64,000 nucleotides of DNA from Zoogloea ramigera (GTDB lineage Bacteria > Pseudomonadota > Gammaproteobacteria > Burkholderiales > Rhodocyclaceae), in assembly GCF_006539865.1 (NCBI RefSeq), contig NZ_BJNV01000002.1:1-64000 (forward strand), read 5' to 3'. The notes beneath the pieces were generated by a model, which was not told the DNA's origin, made no database searches, and worked only from the letters and a program-made list of their open reading frames with translations. Of the stretch, positions 10,605-18,985 are shown piece after piece (positions within the stretch are counted from its first letter, which is position 1; each line of letters opens with the position of its first letter). A program made the position numbers and the translations under genes.

Positions 10605-12335
10605 TCACTGTGCGGCGAAGCGGATCTGGTTGCGCCCGGCCGCCTTGGCCTGGTACATCGCCCCGTCGGCGAGCTTGAGGATGGCCTCCATGTTGCTCTC
10701 TTCGGGCGGGAACAGGGTCACGCCCAGGCTCGCCGAGCACCGATGCTCCACTGTCCGGGCGGGCCCGCCGTCGTCGCCGAGCGCCAGGCTGTAAGGCCGG
10801 GCGAGGGCGTCGCGGATGCGCTCCGCAACCTCGACGACATAAGCGCGGGTGGTGGCGTGGTCGGGAGCCACGTTGACCAGCAGCGCGACGAACTCGTCGC
10901 CGCCCAGGCGGGCCACGGTGTCTTCCTCGCGCAGGCAGTGGGCGAGGCGCCGGGCGGCCTCCTGCAGCAGCAGATCGCCGGCGCGGTGGCCATGCCGGTC
11001 GTTGACCGGCTTGAAGTTGTCGAGATCGAGGTAGATCACCGCGCCGTGCCGCCCGCTGCGGCGGCTTTGCGCCACGGCCTGGGCCAGGCGGTCGAAGAAC
11101 AGGCGGCGGTTGGGCAGGCCGGTGAGGGCGTCGTAGAACGCCAGCTGGTGGATCTTGGCCTCGTAGAGCTTGCGGTCGGTGATGTCGCGAATCGAGGCCA
11201 GCAGGGTCGGCTCGCCGTCGAGGTCCATGGCGCTCAGGACGACATCGACGGGGACTTCGGCGCCGTTGTCGTGGCGCCGCTGCACCCACTCGAAACGGAG
11301 ATGCCCCAGGCGCGAGGCGCTCGCCATGTGCTCCCCGGCGAGCTCTTCGGAGGTCTTGCCGCAGGGCTGCACGGCGGGGGCGAAGTCCCAGGGATGGAGC
11401 TCGCGCAAGGCGTCCCGGCTGGTCACGCCCAGCATGTCGAGGAGGGCCTGGTTGCCGTCGATGATCCGGCCTTGCCGGAGCACCGCCACCGCATCGTGGC
11501 TGGCTTCGAAGAGGGTGCGGAAACGCGCCTCCGAACGCAGCGTGGCGGCCTGGGCGTCCTTGAGTTCGGTGATGTCCGAGGCGAAGCCGAGCAGGCAGTC
11601 GGGCTGTTCGGGCCGGCGCAGCAGCAGCTTCTTCAGCCAGAAGTGGCGCAGCCTCCCGTCGGCGGTCGGCATGAGCACCTCGGTGGTCTGCTTCTCGCCG
11701 CGGGCAAACACCAACTCGTCGGATGCCCGCACGTGCTGGACGACTTCGGGGGGCAGCAGCTCGCTGTCCTGCATCCCCAGGAGCTCCTCCGGCGTGCGCC
11801 GAAACAGCGCGGCGGCGGCGCGGTTGGTGTAGGTGTAGCGGTGGTCCTGGCCCTTGGTGTAAATGTAGCCATCCACGCTGTCGAGGATCGCATCGAGGAA
11901 CTGCTGGTTCTCCTTGAGGGCCTGCTCGAAGTGCTCGCTCTCGGTGATGTCGATGGAGACCCCCGACAGGCCGACGATTTCGCCTTGCGGCCCGACGATG
12001 GGCGTCTTGATGGTCAGGTAGCGATGCCGCGCGCCGCTCTTCTTGAAGAAGCGGGTCTCCCGCTGCTGCGTGCTCTGCCCGGAGGCAAGAACCTTTGCGT
12101 CATGCTCGTGGAGCAGGGTGGCGGTGTCGGCGTCGAAGAACTCATCGGCCGTGTGGCCCACCACGTTTTCGAGGGGCGCACCCACCAGCTCGCAGAAGTG
12201 CTGGTTGGCGTAGGTGTAGCGGTAGCGGTCGTCCTTGCTGAAGATCAGGGCGCCGACGTTGTCGAGGGCGGCCCGGAGGGCGTCCAGTTCACCCTGGGGT
12301 GAACGATTGTTGCGCCCCATGTCGCGGCAAGCCAT
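10605..12335 (-). CDS. diguanylate cyclase with three PAS domains
   Basis: 576 residues, no membrane segment. Three PAS/PAC units lie at about 15-135 (YTYANQHFCELVG), 140-265 (YTYTNRAAAALFR) and 275-395, then a GGDEF domain from about 405. The catalytic motif is intact (ARLGGDEFVALL), the substrate segment DALTGLPNRRLFFDRL is present, and the inhibitory I-site RxxD (REED) sits five residues before GGDEF, so product feedback is expected. It should make cyclic di-GMP in response to a soluble or redox cue. The start MACRDMGRNN is preceded by GAGGGGG. It is alone on the minus strand, divergent from hflX. Confidence 0.93.
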   Translation of the reverse strand: MACRDMGRNNRSPQGELDALRAALDNVGALIFSKDDRYRYTYANQHFCELVGAPLENVVGHTADEFFDADTATLLHEHDAKVLASGQSTQQRETRFFKKSGARHRYLTIKTPIVGPQGEIVGLSGVSIDITESEHFEQALKENQQFLDAILDSVDGYIYTKGQDHRYTYTNRAAAALFRRTPEELLGMQDSELLPPEVVQHVRASDELVFARGEKQTTEVLMPTADGRLRHFWLKKLLLRRPEQPDCLLGFASDITELKDAQAATLRSEARFRTLFEASHDAVAVLRQGRIIDGNQALLDMLGVTSRDALRELHPWDFAPAVQPCGKTSEELAGEHMASASRLGHLRFEWVQRRHDNGAEVPVDVVLSAMDLDGEPTLLASIRDITDRKLYEAKIHQLAFYDALTGLPNRRLFFDRLAQAVAQSRRSGRHGAVIYLDLDNFKPVNDRHGHRAGDLLLQEAARRLAHCLREEDTVARLGGDEFVALLVNVAPDHATTRAYVVEVAERIRDALARPYSLALGDDGGPARTVEHRCSASLGVTLFPPEESNMEAILKLADGAMYQAKAAGRNQIRFAAQ

Positions 12336-12716
12336 GACAGCCCCCTCTTCGCAAGAAGATCGGAATTGAAAAATTTGTTATTTATTCCCTGAAGCTATTC
12401 TAGTACAAGACGTGGTGCCCCCCTTGACGTATCGCGTCCGGTAACAGCCCTTCAGCGCTGGGGCTCCGCATTCCGGTGTATGCGAAGTGGCTTGGGCTGG
12501 CGTGGCCTGCTCCTTGGATGTCTTTCTGTGGCGCGGGTTGGCTGCGATGATCCAGCATGAAAATGGCGCGTGTTTGCGATAAATGTCATATTCGCGATAT
12601 CCGGCGCCCACGCCCGAAGGCGCTGCGCTCGCCGTCCCGATGCGAGCCCGGTGGGGGTGTTTCGCCCCGCTGCGGGTACTATCCGTGTTCAACCACTCAA
12701 AAGAAGCCGATTGCCG
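12336..12716. other. divergent intergenic region, diguanylate cyclase/hflX
   Basis: 381 bp between divergent genes. It is AT-rich at 12362-12402 (probable promoter side for the minus-strand gene). No hairpin, tRNA or small gene could be supported. Confidence 0.4.
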
Positions 12717-14069
12717 ATGCAAAGTGAAGTCAAAGAGAAGCCCATGTGCGCCGTCGTGGCGGCGGTGCAACTGCCCAACGTGAGCGACGGAGAGTTCGAA
12801 TCCTCGCTCGCCGAGCTGCGGGAGCTCGCCAAGACGCTGGGCTTCGAGGTCGTCCACAGCTTCATCCAGAAGCGCGCCGGCTTCGACACCACCGGCTACC
12901 TCGGAGCCGGCAAGCGGGACGAGATCCGCCGCTTCGTGCTCAACGAGCCCGCCATGGAGGATTTCGAGGGCTTCGAGCAGGTGCAGGCGGCGCTCGGCGG
13001 GCGGCCCATCGAGGCCATCCTGGTCGACCACGAGATTTCGCCCACCCAGGCCCGCAACCTCGAGGTGGAGGCCGGCTGCCCGGTGATGGACCGCACCATG
13101 GTCATCCTCGAGATCTTCCACCGCAACGCCCGCTCCCGCGCGGCCCGCGCCCAGGTGGAGATCGCCCGGCTCGGCTACATGGCGCCGCGCCTGCGTGAGA
13201 TGGCCAAGCTGGCCGGGCCCCAGGGCCGCCAGCGCAGCGGGGTGGGCGGCCGCGGTGCGGGCGAATCCCACACCGAGCTCGACCGGCGCAAGATCCGCGA
13301 CCGCATCGCCGAGCTGCAGCTCGAGATCACCGCGATGGAGCTCGAGCGCAAGACCCAGCGCGCTCGCCGCCAGGGCCGCCAGGGCCTCGCCGCGGTGGCG
13401 CTGGTGGGCTACACCAACGCCGGCAAGTCCACGCTGATGCGCGCCCTCACCGGCAGCGAGGTGCTGGTGGCCAACAAGCTCTTCGCCACGCTGGATACCA
13501 CGGTGCGCGTGCTCTACCCCGAGAGCGTGCCCCGCGTGCTGGTGAGCGACACGGTGGGCTTCATCAAGAACCTGCCCCATGGCCTGGTGGCCTCGTTCAA
13601 GTCCACCCTCGACGAGGCCCTCGACGCGGCGCTGCTGCTCCACGTGATCGACGCCAGCGACCCCGGCTTCGAGCGCCAGCTGCAGGTGACCGACGAGGTG
13701 CTGGCCGAGATCGGCGCCGACGAGGTGCCGCGCCTCCGCGTCTTCAACAAGATCGACCACGTGGGCGACGCCACCGCCCAGGCCGAGCGCGAGGCGGACC
13801 TGCGCGCCCTCTACCCCGGCTGCGTGGTAATGAGCGCTCGCCGCCCCGACGACGTGGCGGCGCTGCACCAGCTGATCGTGGCGCGCTTCCAGCAGGACTT
13901 CATCGAGGCCGAGCTGTTTCTGGCCTGGTCGGCCCAGCAGCTGCGCGGCGAGGTGTTCGCCAACTGCGAAGTGCTCGAAGAGCGCGCCGACGAGGAGGGC
14001 GCCTTCTTCCGCGTGCGCGGCGGCCGCGACACCTTGGAAGCCCTGCGCGCGCAGATCGCCCGGGCTTGA
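12717..14069 (+). CDS. hflX: GTPase HflX
   Basis: 450 residues. The N-terminal nucleotide-binding-like domain has [11 protein letters not shown] and [14 protein letters not shown]; a charged coiled linker with the glycine-rich [10 protein letters not shown] motif follows; the GTPase domain has G1 GYTNAGKS (about 231-238), G3 DTVGF and G4 NKID. HflX binds the large ribosomal subunit and splits stalled or heat-stressed ribosomes. In many proteobacteria hflX follows hfq; here it is alone, so it may be a second, relocated copy. The start at 12717 (MQSEVKEK) is favoured; the longer open frame upstream is not conserved-looking. Confidence 0.9.
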   Translation: MQSEVKEKPMCAVVAAVQLPNVSDGEFESSLAELRELAKTLGFEVVHSFIQKRAGFDTTGYLGAGKRDEIRRFVLNEPAMEDFEGFEQVQAALGGRPIEAILVDHEISPTQARNLEVEAGCPVMDRTMVILEIFHRNARSRAARAQVEIARLGYMAPRLREMAKLAGPQGRQRSGVGGRGAGESHTELDRRKIRDRIAELQLEITAMELERKTQRARRQGRQGLAAVALVGYTNAGKSTLMRALTGSEVLVANKLFATLDTTVRVLYPESVPRVLVSDTVGFIKNLPHGLVASFKSTLDEALDAALLLHVIDASDPGFERQLQVTDEVLAEIGADEVPRLRVFNKIDHVGDATAQAEREADLRALYPGCVVMSARRPDDVAALHQLIVARFQQDFIEAELFLAWSAQQLRGEVFANCEVLEERADEEGAFFRVRGGRDTLEALRAQIARA

Positions 14070-14226
14070 GCTTGGCGCGGGGGTGGGCTGGGCCCACCCG
14101 GCGCCGGGGTGGCCGGCTTTGCCTTTACCTGGTGAAAGCAGCAGCTACTATCAGACGAGGGCCACCCGGCCGGCCAGGCCGACGGGCGGGTTCATGCCGC
14201 GGTTCCAACTCTCCGGGAGAAGCTCC

Positions 14227-14826
14227 ATGTCCAAAGTCCTCGTCCTGTATTACTCCACCTACGGCCACATCGAAACCATGGCCGAGGCGGTGGCCGAAGG
14301 CGCCCGCGCCACCGGCGCGACGGTCGATCTGAAGCGGGTGCCCGAGACGGTGCCCGAGGCAATCGCCGGGCCGGCCCACTTCAAGCTCGACCAGGCCGCG
14401 CCGGTGGCGGCCGTGGCAGACCTGGAGCACTACGACGCGATCATCGTCGGCTGCCCGACCCGCTTTGGCCGCCTGCCCTCGCAGATGGCCAGCTTCTTCG
14501 ACCAGGCGGGCGGGCTGTGGGCGCGGGGCGCGCTCAACGGCAAGGTGGGCGGCGCCTTCACGTCCACCGCCACCCAGCACGGCGGCCAGGAGATCACGCT
14601 GTTCTCGGTGATCACCAACCTGCTGCACTTCGGGCTGATCATCGTCGGCCTGCCCTACAGCTTCCAGGGGCAGACGACCATAGACGAGATCGTCGGCGGC
14701 AGCCCCTACGGCGCCACCACCATCGCCGGCGGCCAGGGCCAGCGCCAGCCGAGCGCCATCGAGCTGGACGGTGCGCGCTACCAGGGCCGGCTCATAGCGG
14801 AGACGGCCAACAAGCTGTTCGGGTAA
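14227..14826 (+). CDS. wrbA: NAD(P)H:quinone oxidoreductase WrbA
   Basis: 199 residues, the family's usual length. The flavodoxin fold has the FMN phosphate loop [12 protein letters not shown] near residues 8-19, [11 protein letters not shown] near 79-89 and the WrbA-specific THGG-like loop (ATQHGGQE). It reduces quinones by two electrons and so limits redox cycling. Start is the ATG at 14227 with GGGAGA upstream. It converges on azoR, another flavin quinone/azo reductase, with two hairpins between them. Confidence 0.95.
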   Translation: MSKVLVLYYSTYGHIETMAEAVAEGARATGATVDLKRVPETVPEAIAGPAHFKLDQAAPVAAVADLEHYDAIIVGCPTRFGRLPSQMASFFDQAGGLWARGALNGKVGGAFTSTATQHGGQEITLFSVITNLLHFGLIIVGLPYSFQGQTTIDEIVGGSPYGATTIAGGQGQRQPSAIELDGARYQGRLIAETANKLFG

Positions 14827-14849
14827 GGCCGGGCCGGCATACAAGACAA

Positions 14850-14874
14850 ACGGGCCCAGCGGGCCCGTGTTTTT
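14850..14874 (+). terminator. intrinsic terminator of wrbA
   Basis: Perfect stem ACGGGCCC/GGGCCCGT with a three-base loop, followed by GTTTTT, 24 bp after the wrbA stop. Confidence 0.85.
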
Positions 14875-14889
14875 GCGGCAAATGCAGCA

Positions 14890-14924
14890 ACCCGGGCCGG
14901 CGGCAATCGCCCGGCCCGGGTTTT
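14890..14924. terminator. second hairpin between convergent wrbA and azoR
   Basis: An 11-bp perfect stem (ACCCGGGCCGG / CCGGCCCGGGT) with a 10-base loop, followed by TTTT on the plus strand. On the minus strand the T-tract is poor, so it serves wrbA better, but it may stop transcription from both sides. Confidence 0.6.
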
Positions 14925-14941
14925 CAGGCCATTCAGCCCGT

Positions 14942-15541
14942 TCAGGCCACCACGGCACCGATCGCGGCTTCGGCTGCGGCGAAGGCCTTGTCGGCGCTCT
15001 CGGGGCCCATCGCCAGGCCTTCGGCGTAGATGAATTCCACGTCGGTCATGCCCAGGAAGCCCAGCACGCCCTTGAGGTAGGGCACTTGCGAATCGGCCGG
15101 GGTGTCGCGGTAGATGCCGCCGCGGGCCAGCGCCACGTATACCTTCTTGCCCTTGAGCAGGCCTTCGGGGCCGTTCTCGGTGTAGCGGAAGGTGACGCCG
15201 GCCCGGGCGATGGCGTCGATCCAGGTTTTCAGCTGCACCGGCACGCCGAAGTTGTACATCGGCACGCCCAGCACGATCGCGTCGGCGGACTGCACCTGGG
15301 CGATCAGCGCGTCGTCGAGGGCGACGCGGGCGGCCTGCTCGGGCGTGCGCTGCTCGGCGGGGGTGAACAGCGCGCCGAGGGCGGCTTCGTCGAGCACCGG
15401 GTGCGGGTTGGCGGCGAGGTCGCGCAGCTCGACCACGGCGGCCGGGTTGGCGGCCTTCAGGCGGGCGGTGATGGCGTCTGCCAGGCGGGTCGAGTTGGCG
15501 CCGGCGGAGCGGGCACTGCTGTTGATCTGCAGGATCTTCAT
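14942..15541 (-). CDS. azoR: FMN-dependent NADH-azoreductase
   Basis: 199 residues. Flavodoxin-like fold with the AzoR start [20 protein letters not shown], the flavin-contacting loop [16 protein letters not shown] near residues 94-109 and the ALARGGIY segment. It reduces azo dyes and quinones with NADH. It is last in a minus-strand operon yceI-yceI-pirin-azoR with gaps of 30, 56 and 23 bp. Confidence 0.95.
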   Translation of the reverse strand: MKILQINSSARSAGANSTRLADAITARLKAANPAAVVELRDLAANPHPVLDEAALGALFTPAEQRTPEQAARVALDDALIAQVQSADAIVLGVPMYNFGVPVQLKTWIDAIARAGVTFRYTENGPEGLLKGKKVYVALARGGIYRDTPADSQVPYLKGVLGFLGMTDVEFIYAEGLAMGPESADKAFAAAEAAIGAVVA

Positions 15542-15564
15542 GGGGTTCTCTCCAGGGTGTGGGG

Positions 15565-16284
15565 TCAGAAATCGGGGAGTTCGTTGGGGCGCAGGTCGAA
15601 GACCAGCACTTCGGCTTTCTCGCCCTGGCTGAATTCGATGCGCTCCGCATTACGCAGGCGGGCGCCGTCGCCGGCCTGCATGGGTTGGCCATTCACCACC
15701 AGCCTGCCCTGGGCCAGATGCACATAGGCGTGGCGGCCCGGGGGTAGGGTGAGGGTGTGCTGCTCGGCGCCGTCGAACAGCCCGGCATACACGCGGGCGT
15801 CCTGGTACACGCCCAGCGAGCCGTCGGTGCCGTCCGGCGAGATGATCAGGCAGAGGCGCCCACGCTTGTCGGCGGCACTGAAATGCCGCTGCTGGTAGCG
15901 CGGCTCGACGCCCTGGCGGTCGGGCACGATCCAGATCTGCAGAAAGTGCACCGGCGCGCGGTTGGAGGCGTTGAACTCGCTGTGGCGGATGCCCGTGCCG
16001 GCGCTCATCATCTGCACGTCGCCGGGGCGGATCACCGAGCCGGTGCCCATCGAATCCTCGTGGGCGAGGGCGCCGTCGAGCACGTACGAGAAGATCTCCA
16101 TGTCCCGGTGCGGGTGGGTGCCGAAGCCCTGGCCGGGGGCGACCAGGTCGTCGTTGATCACCAGCAGGTCGGAGAAGCCCACCTGTTTCGGGTCGTGGTA
16201 GTGGCCGAACGAGAACGTGTGGCGGGAATCGAGCCAGCCGAATTGTGCGTTGCCGCGCTCGGCGGCGGGTCTCAGTTCAAACAT
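15565..16284 (-). CDS. pirin-family bicupin protein
   Basis: 239 residues. The N-terminal cupin carries [18 protein letters not shown] (metal-site His at about 57, 59 and the following Glu) and [10 protein letters not shown] with a further His. The C-terminal cupin has [13 protein letters not shown]. Pirins of this YhhW type can act as quercetin dioxygenases; the physiological substrate is usually unknown. Co-transcription with azoR and two lipocalin-like proteins points to quinone or xenobiotic handling. Confidence 0.9.
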   Translation of the reverse strand: MFELRPAAERGNAQFGWLDSRHTFSFGHYHDPKQVGFSDLLVINDDLVAPGQGFGTHPHRDMEIFSYVLDGALAHEDSMGTGSVIRPGDVQMMSAGTGIRHSEFNASNRAPVHFLQIWIVPDRQGVEPRYQQRHFSAADKRGRLCLIISPDGTDGSLGVYQDARVYAGLFDGAEQHTLTLPPGRHAYVHLAQGRLVVNGQPMQAGDGARLRNAERIEFSQGEKAEVLVFDLRPNELPDF

Positions 16285-16340
16285 GGAGCCTCCTTTTTGG
16301 TGTTGCCGGGCACTGCCGCGGGGGCTGTGCCCGCGGGCGA

Positions 16341-16907
16341 TCAGCCCTTGATCGCTTCGAGGGAGATCGTGATGGTCACGTCGTCGCCCACGTGGGGGGC
16401 GTACTTGCCGGCGTTGAACTCGCTGCGCTTCACCACCACGCTGGCGTCGGCGCCGATGGCGTCCTTCTTGAGCATCGGGTGGGGCATCGCCACGAAGTTG
16501 TTCACCTTCAGGGTCACCGGCTTGGTGACGCCCTTGAAGGTCAGGTCACCGGTGATCGACACCGGCTTGTCGCCCTTGAAGACCACCTTGGTGGATTTGA
16601 AGGTGGCGGTCGGGTACTTGGCGGTGTCGAGGAAGTCTTCGCCCTGGATGTGCTCGTTGAAGGTGTCGTAGCCGGTGTCCACCGACTTGGTGTCGATCAC
16701 CACGTCCACCGAGCCGGTCTTGGCGGCCTTGTCGAGCACCACGGTGCCGGTGGTCTTGTTGAACTTGGACAGCTGGGTCGACATGCCGAAGTGGCTGTAC
16801 GAGAAGCGCGCAAAGGTGTGGGTGCTGTCCACGTTGTAGGTTTCCGGCGCGGCGAAGGCCGGGGCGGCGAGGGTGAGGGCGGCGATGAGGGTGGCGATTT
16901 TTTTCAT
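16341..16907 (-). CDS. YceI-family periplasmic lipid-binding protein (1)
   Basis: 188 residues with a cleavable signal peptide (ending APAFA). YceI fold hallmarks: YNVDSTHTFARFSYSHFG at the start of the mature protein, DFLDTAKYPTATFKST, and a repeating alternating-hydrophobic beta pattern. Relatives form an extended lipocalin-like barrel that holds polyisoprenoids such as ubiquinone precursors. It lies directly behind a second yceI gene in the same operon. Confidence 0.93.
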   Translation of the reverse strand: MKKIATLIAALTLAAPAFAAPETYNVDSTHTFARFSYSHFGMSTQLSKFNKTTGTVVLDKAAKTGSVDVVIDTKSVDTGYDTFNEHIQGEDFLDTAKYPTATFKSTKVVFKGDKPVSITGDLTFKGVTKPVTLKVNNFVAMPHPMLKKDAIGADASVVVKRSEFNAGKYAPHVGDDVTITISLEAIKG

Positions 16908-16937
16908 GGAGGACTCCTGTTGGGGGGTGTTGCGGGA

Positions 16938-17501
16938 TTACTTGCCGGAGGCGGCGATACGGAACTTGATCTGGATGTCGTTGGCGACGATGTCGAAGGC
17001 GGCCCACGGCCCTTCGCCGATGGTGAAGTCACCGCGGCGGATGGTGAGGCTGCCGTCGAACACGCCGGTATTGCCCTGGGGCGTGAAGGTGGCGGGCACC
17101 ACCACGTTGTGGGTCTTGCCCTTGATCGTCAGGGTGCCGGCCACTTCATAGCGGTTGGCGCCCAGGCTCTTGACTGCGGTCGACACGAAGCGTGCGGTCG
17201 GGAAAGCCTTGGTGTTGAACCACTGCTTGCCGGCCACTTCGGAATCGGCCTCGGCGGTGCCGGTGTCGATGCTGGCCAGGTCCACGTCGATGGTGGCCTT
17301 GGCGTTGGCCGGCTGGGCCGGGTCGAAGCTGAGCTGGCTCGCAAACTTCTTGAACTTGCCGTCCATCGCCACGCCCATCTGCTTGTAGCCAAAGCCGATA
17401 CGGCTCTTGTCGGCCTGAACCTGGTTGTATTCGATGGCGTGGGCTGCCGGGGCGAGGGCGGCACCGAGGGCGAGAGCAAGGGCGAGGGCGGGGCGTTTCA
17501 T
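16938..17501 (-). CDS. YceI-family periplasmic lipid-binding protein (2)
   Basis: 187 residues, signal peptide MKRPALALALALGAALAP to about residue 22. Mature part keeps the YceI pattern (SRIGFGYKQMGVAMDGKFKK, WFNTKAFPTARFVST). It is first in the four-gene operon. The start is the ATG at 17499-17501, preceded by GAGAACC; an upstream in-frame codon would run into the divergent promoter region. Similar to but distinct from the next gene, so probably an old duplication. Confidence 0.92.
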   Translation of the reverse strand: MKRPALALALALGAALAPAAHAIEYNQVQADKSRIGFGYKQMGVAMDGKFKKFASQLSFDPAQPANAKATIDVDLASIDTGTAEADSEVAGKQWFNTKAFPTARFVSTAVKSLGANRYEVAGTLTIKGKTHNVVVPATFTPQGNTGVFDGSLTIRRGDFTIGEGPWAAFDIVANDIQIKFRIAASGK

Positions 17502-17620
17502 GGCAGGTTCTCCGTGTGGCTGCGATGCGCTGTGGGCACCGGCGATGGATGAACTGTAAACGTCCTTGCCTGCGCTAAATAGACGACAATAAAGAACGAA
17601 CTGTTTGCACAGAGGCAACA

Positions 17621-18514
17621 ATGAATCAACTCGATGCAATGCGCACCTTCATGCGGGTGGCCGAGCTGGGCAGCTTTGCCGCGGTGGCCAACCAGCTCGG
17701 CACCGTGCGCTCGGTGGTCACCCGGCAGGTTGCGGCGCTGGAGGAGCACCTGGGCGTCAAGCTCATGGTGCGCAGCACGCGCAGCCTCACGCTCACCTCG
17801 GCGGGCGCCGCCTACCTCGACAAATGCCGGGCCATCCTCGACATGGTCGACGCCGCCGAAGCCGAGCTGATGGAGGAGCGCGCCACCCCGCGGGGCAAGC
17901 TGCGGGTGAGCCTGCCCCTCAGCTACGGCCTCAAGCGGCTGGCTCCGCTGATGCTGGCGTTCTCGCAGCTCTACCCCGAGATCCAGCTGGCGATGGACTT
18001 TACCGACCGGCGGATCAACCTCATCGAAGAGGGCGTCGACCTCTCGGTGCGCGTCACCGGCCGCCTCGAGCCCGGCGACATCGTGCGCAAGCTCGGCACC
18101 AGCCAGCTGCTGGCGCTCGCCTCGCCCGGCTACCTGGCCCTCCGCGGCCGCCCGCAGCACCCGTCCGAGCTCATGCGGCACGCCTGCATCGGCTACGCCC
18201 CCCACGGCAGCGGCCGCCCGTGGGTTTTCATGGTGGATGGGCGGCTCGAGAGCTTTGCGCTGTCGTTCCGGCTGCAGGCCAACAACGGCGATGTGCTCGC
18301 CGAGGCCGCCGCCCAGGGCATGGGCATCACGATCCAGCCCGACTTCATCGCCGCCGACTACCTGGCAGCGGGCCGGCTCGAGACGCTGCTCGACGCCTTC
18401 GCCCCGCCGCCCCTGGGCGTTTACGCGGTGCTCCCGAGCAACCGCTACATGCCCCACGCGGTGCGGCTGCTGATCGAGTTTTTGTCGGAGAGGCTGGGGG
18501 CGGGGGAGGGCTGA
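17621..18514 (+). CDS. LysR-type transcriptional regulator, divergent from the yceI operon
   Basis: 297 residues. The helix-turn-helix is AAVANQLGTVRSVVTRQVAA (about 20-39), followed by the linker helix and a type 2 periplasmic-binding effector domain. The closing RxxxP-type core LPSNRYMPHAVRLLIEFLSE is typical of CrgA/AaeR-like members. Its start is 119 bp from the start of the divergent yceI-yceI-pirin-azoR operon, the classic arrangement for a LysR protein that controls its neighbour. A quinone or aromatic inducer is a reasonable guess. Confidence 0.92.
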   Translation: MNQLDAMRTFMRVAELGSFAAVANQLGTVRSVVTRQVAALEEHLGVKLMVRSTRSLTLTSAGAAYLDKCRAILDMVDAAEAELMEERATPRGKLRVSLPLSYGLKRLAPLMLAFSQLYPEIQLAMDFTDRRINLIEEGVDLSVRVTGRLEPGDIVRKLGTSQLLALASPGYLALRGRPQHPSELMRHACIGYAPHGSGRPWVFMVDGRLESFALSFRLQANNGDVLAEAAAQGMGITIQPDFIAADYLAAGRLETLLDAFAPPPLGVYAVLPSNRYMPHAVRLLIEFLSERLGAGEG

Positions 18515-18598
18515 GGCCGCTTGGCGATGTCGACGAGCGGGCCACCGAGGTTGGTCTGGCGGGTGGGCTCGCCGATCACGGCGGCAGCCAACGCAGGC

Positions 18599-18630
18599 GT
18601 AGGTCGGGTTAGCGCAGCGTAACCCGACAC
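18599..18630 (+). repeat. REP-like palindromic element, copy left of the island
   Basis: Palindrome built on GTCGGGTTA-GCGCAGCG-TAACCCGAC with flanking GTAG. A nearly identical copy lies in opposite orientation at 26001-26032. The two bracket the accessory island. Confidence 0.75.
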
Positions 18631-18768
18631 CCCACGACCGGCAGGCCGACAACGGCACCGATTTCAAACGGTCGCAATCTGATAGATTGCGCGGCTTGCG
18701 ATTGAAACCGTCTTGATACTGGGCGAATCCCATCAGCCAGAGTGCTGCCATGACTGCCCGAACCTCGG

Positions 18769-18900
18769 GTGTTCGTGGGCCGGATTGCCGAACATCCGGG
18801 CGTCACGCGTGGTTCGATCCACCGTAAAAATCAGACGGCACACCGCGCCGGACGGTTGTGGCGGTTCAAAGTGTCCAAGGTGGATCAGTGGGCGCGCTAA
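18769..18900 (+). pseudogene. remnant of an excisionase-family helix-turn-helix gene
   Basis: A 43-codon frame from GTG reads VFVGRIAEHPGVTRGSIHRK and then AHRAGRLWRFKVSKVDQWAR before TAA. Intact excisionase/MerR-like HTH proteins read roughly 'eIAehLGvsrdsIYrWi..kgLPAHRvGRLWRFk.sevDeWvr', so the segment between the two helices is shortened and the start is lost (a stop lies six codons upstream). Such small HTH genes often precede restriction-modification genes. Identification is by eye. Confidence 0.6.
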
Positions 18901-18985
18901 TGGGGCAAACGAGGTTGTTGGTAACGGTCCGGCCTCGTCCAATGATTGATGGCGTGGCCAAGAAATAGAACAGGAAAAGAACGAG

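Noticed and set aside
10743-12302. 519-codon plus-strand frame opposite the diguanylate cyclase
   Set aside because: The minus strand has intact PAS and GGDEF motifs; the plus frame is a compositional shadow.
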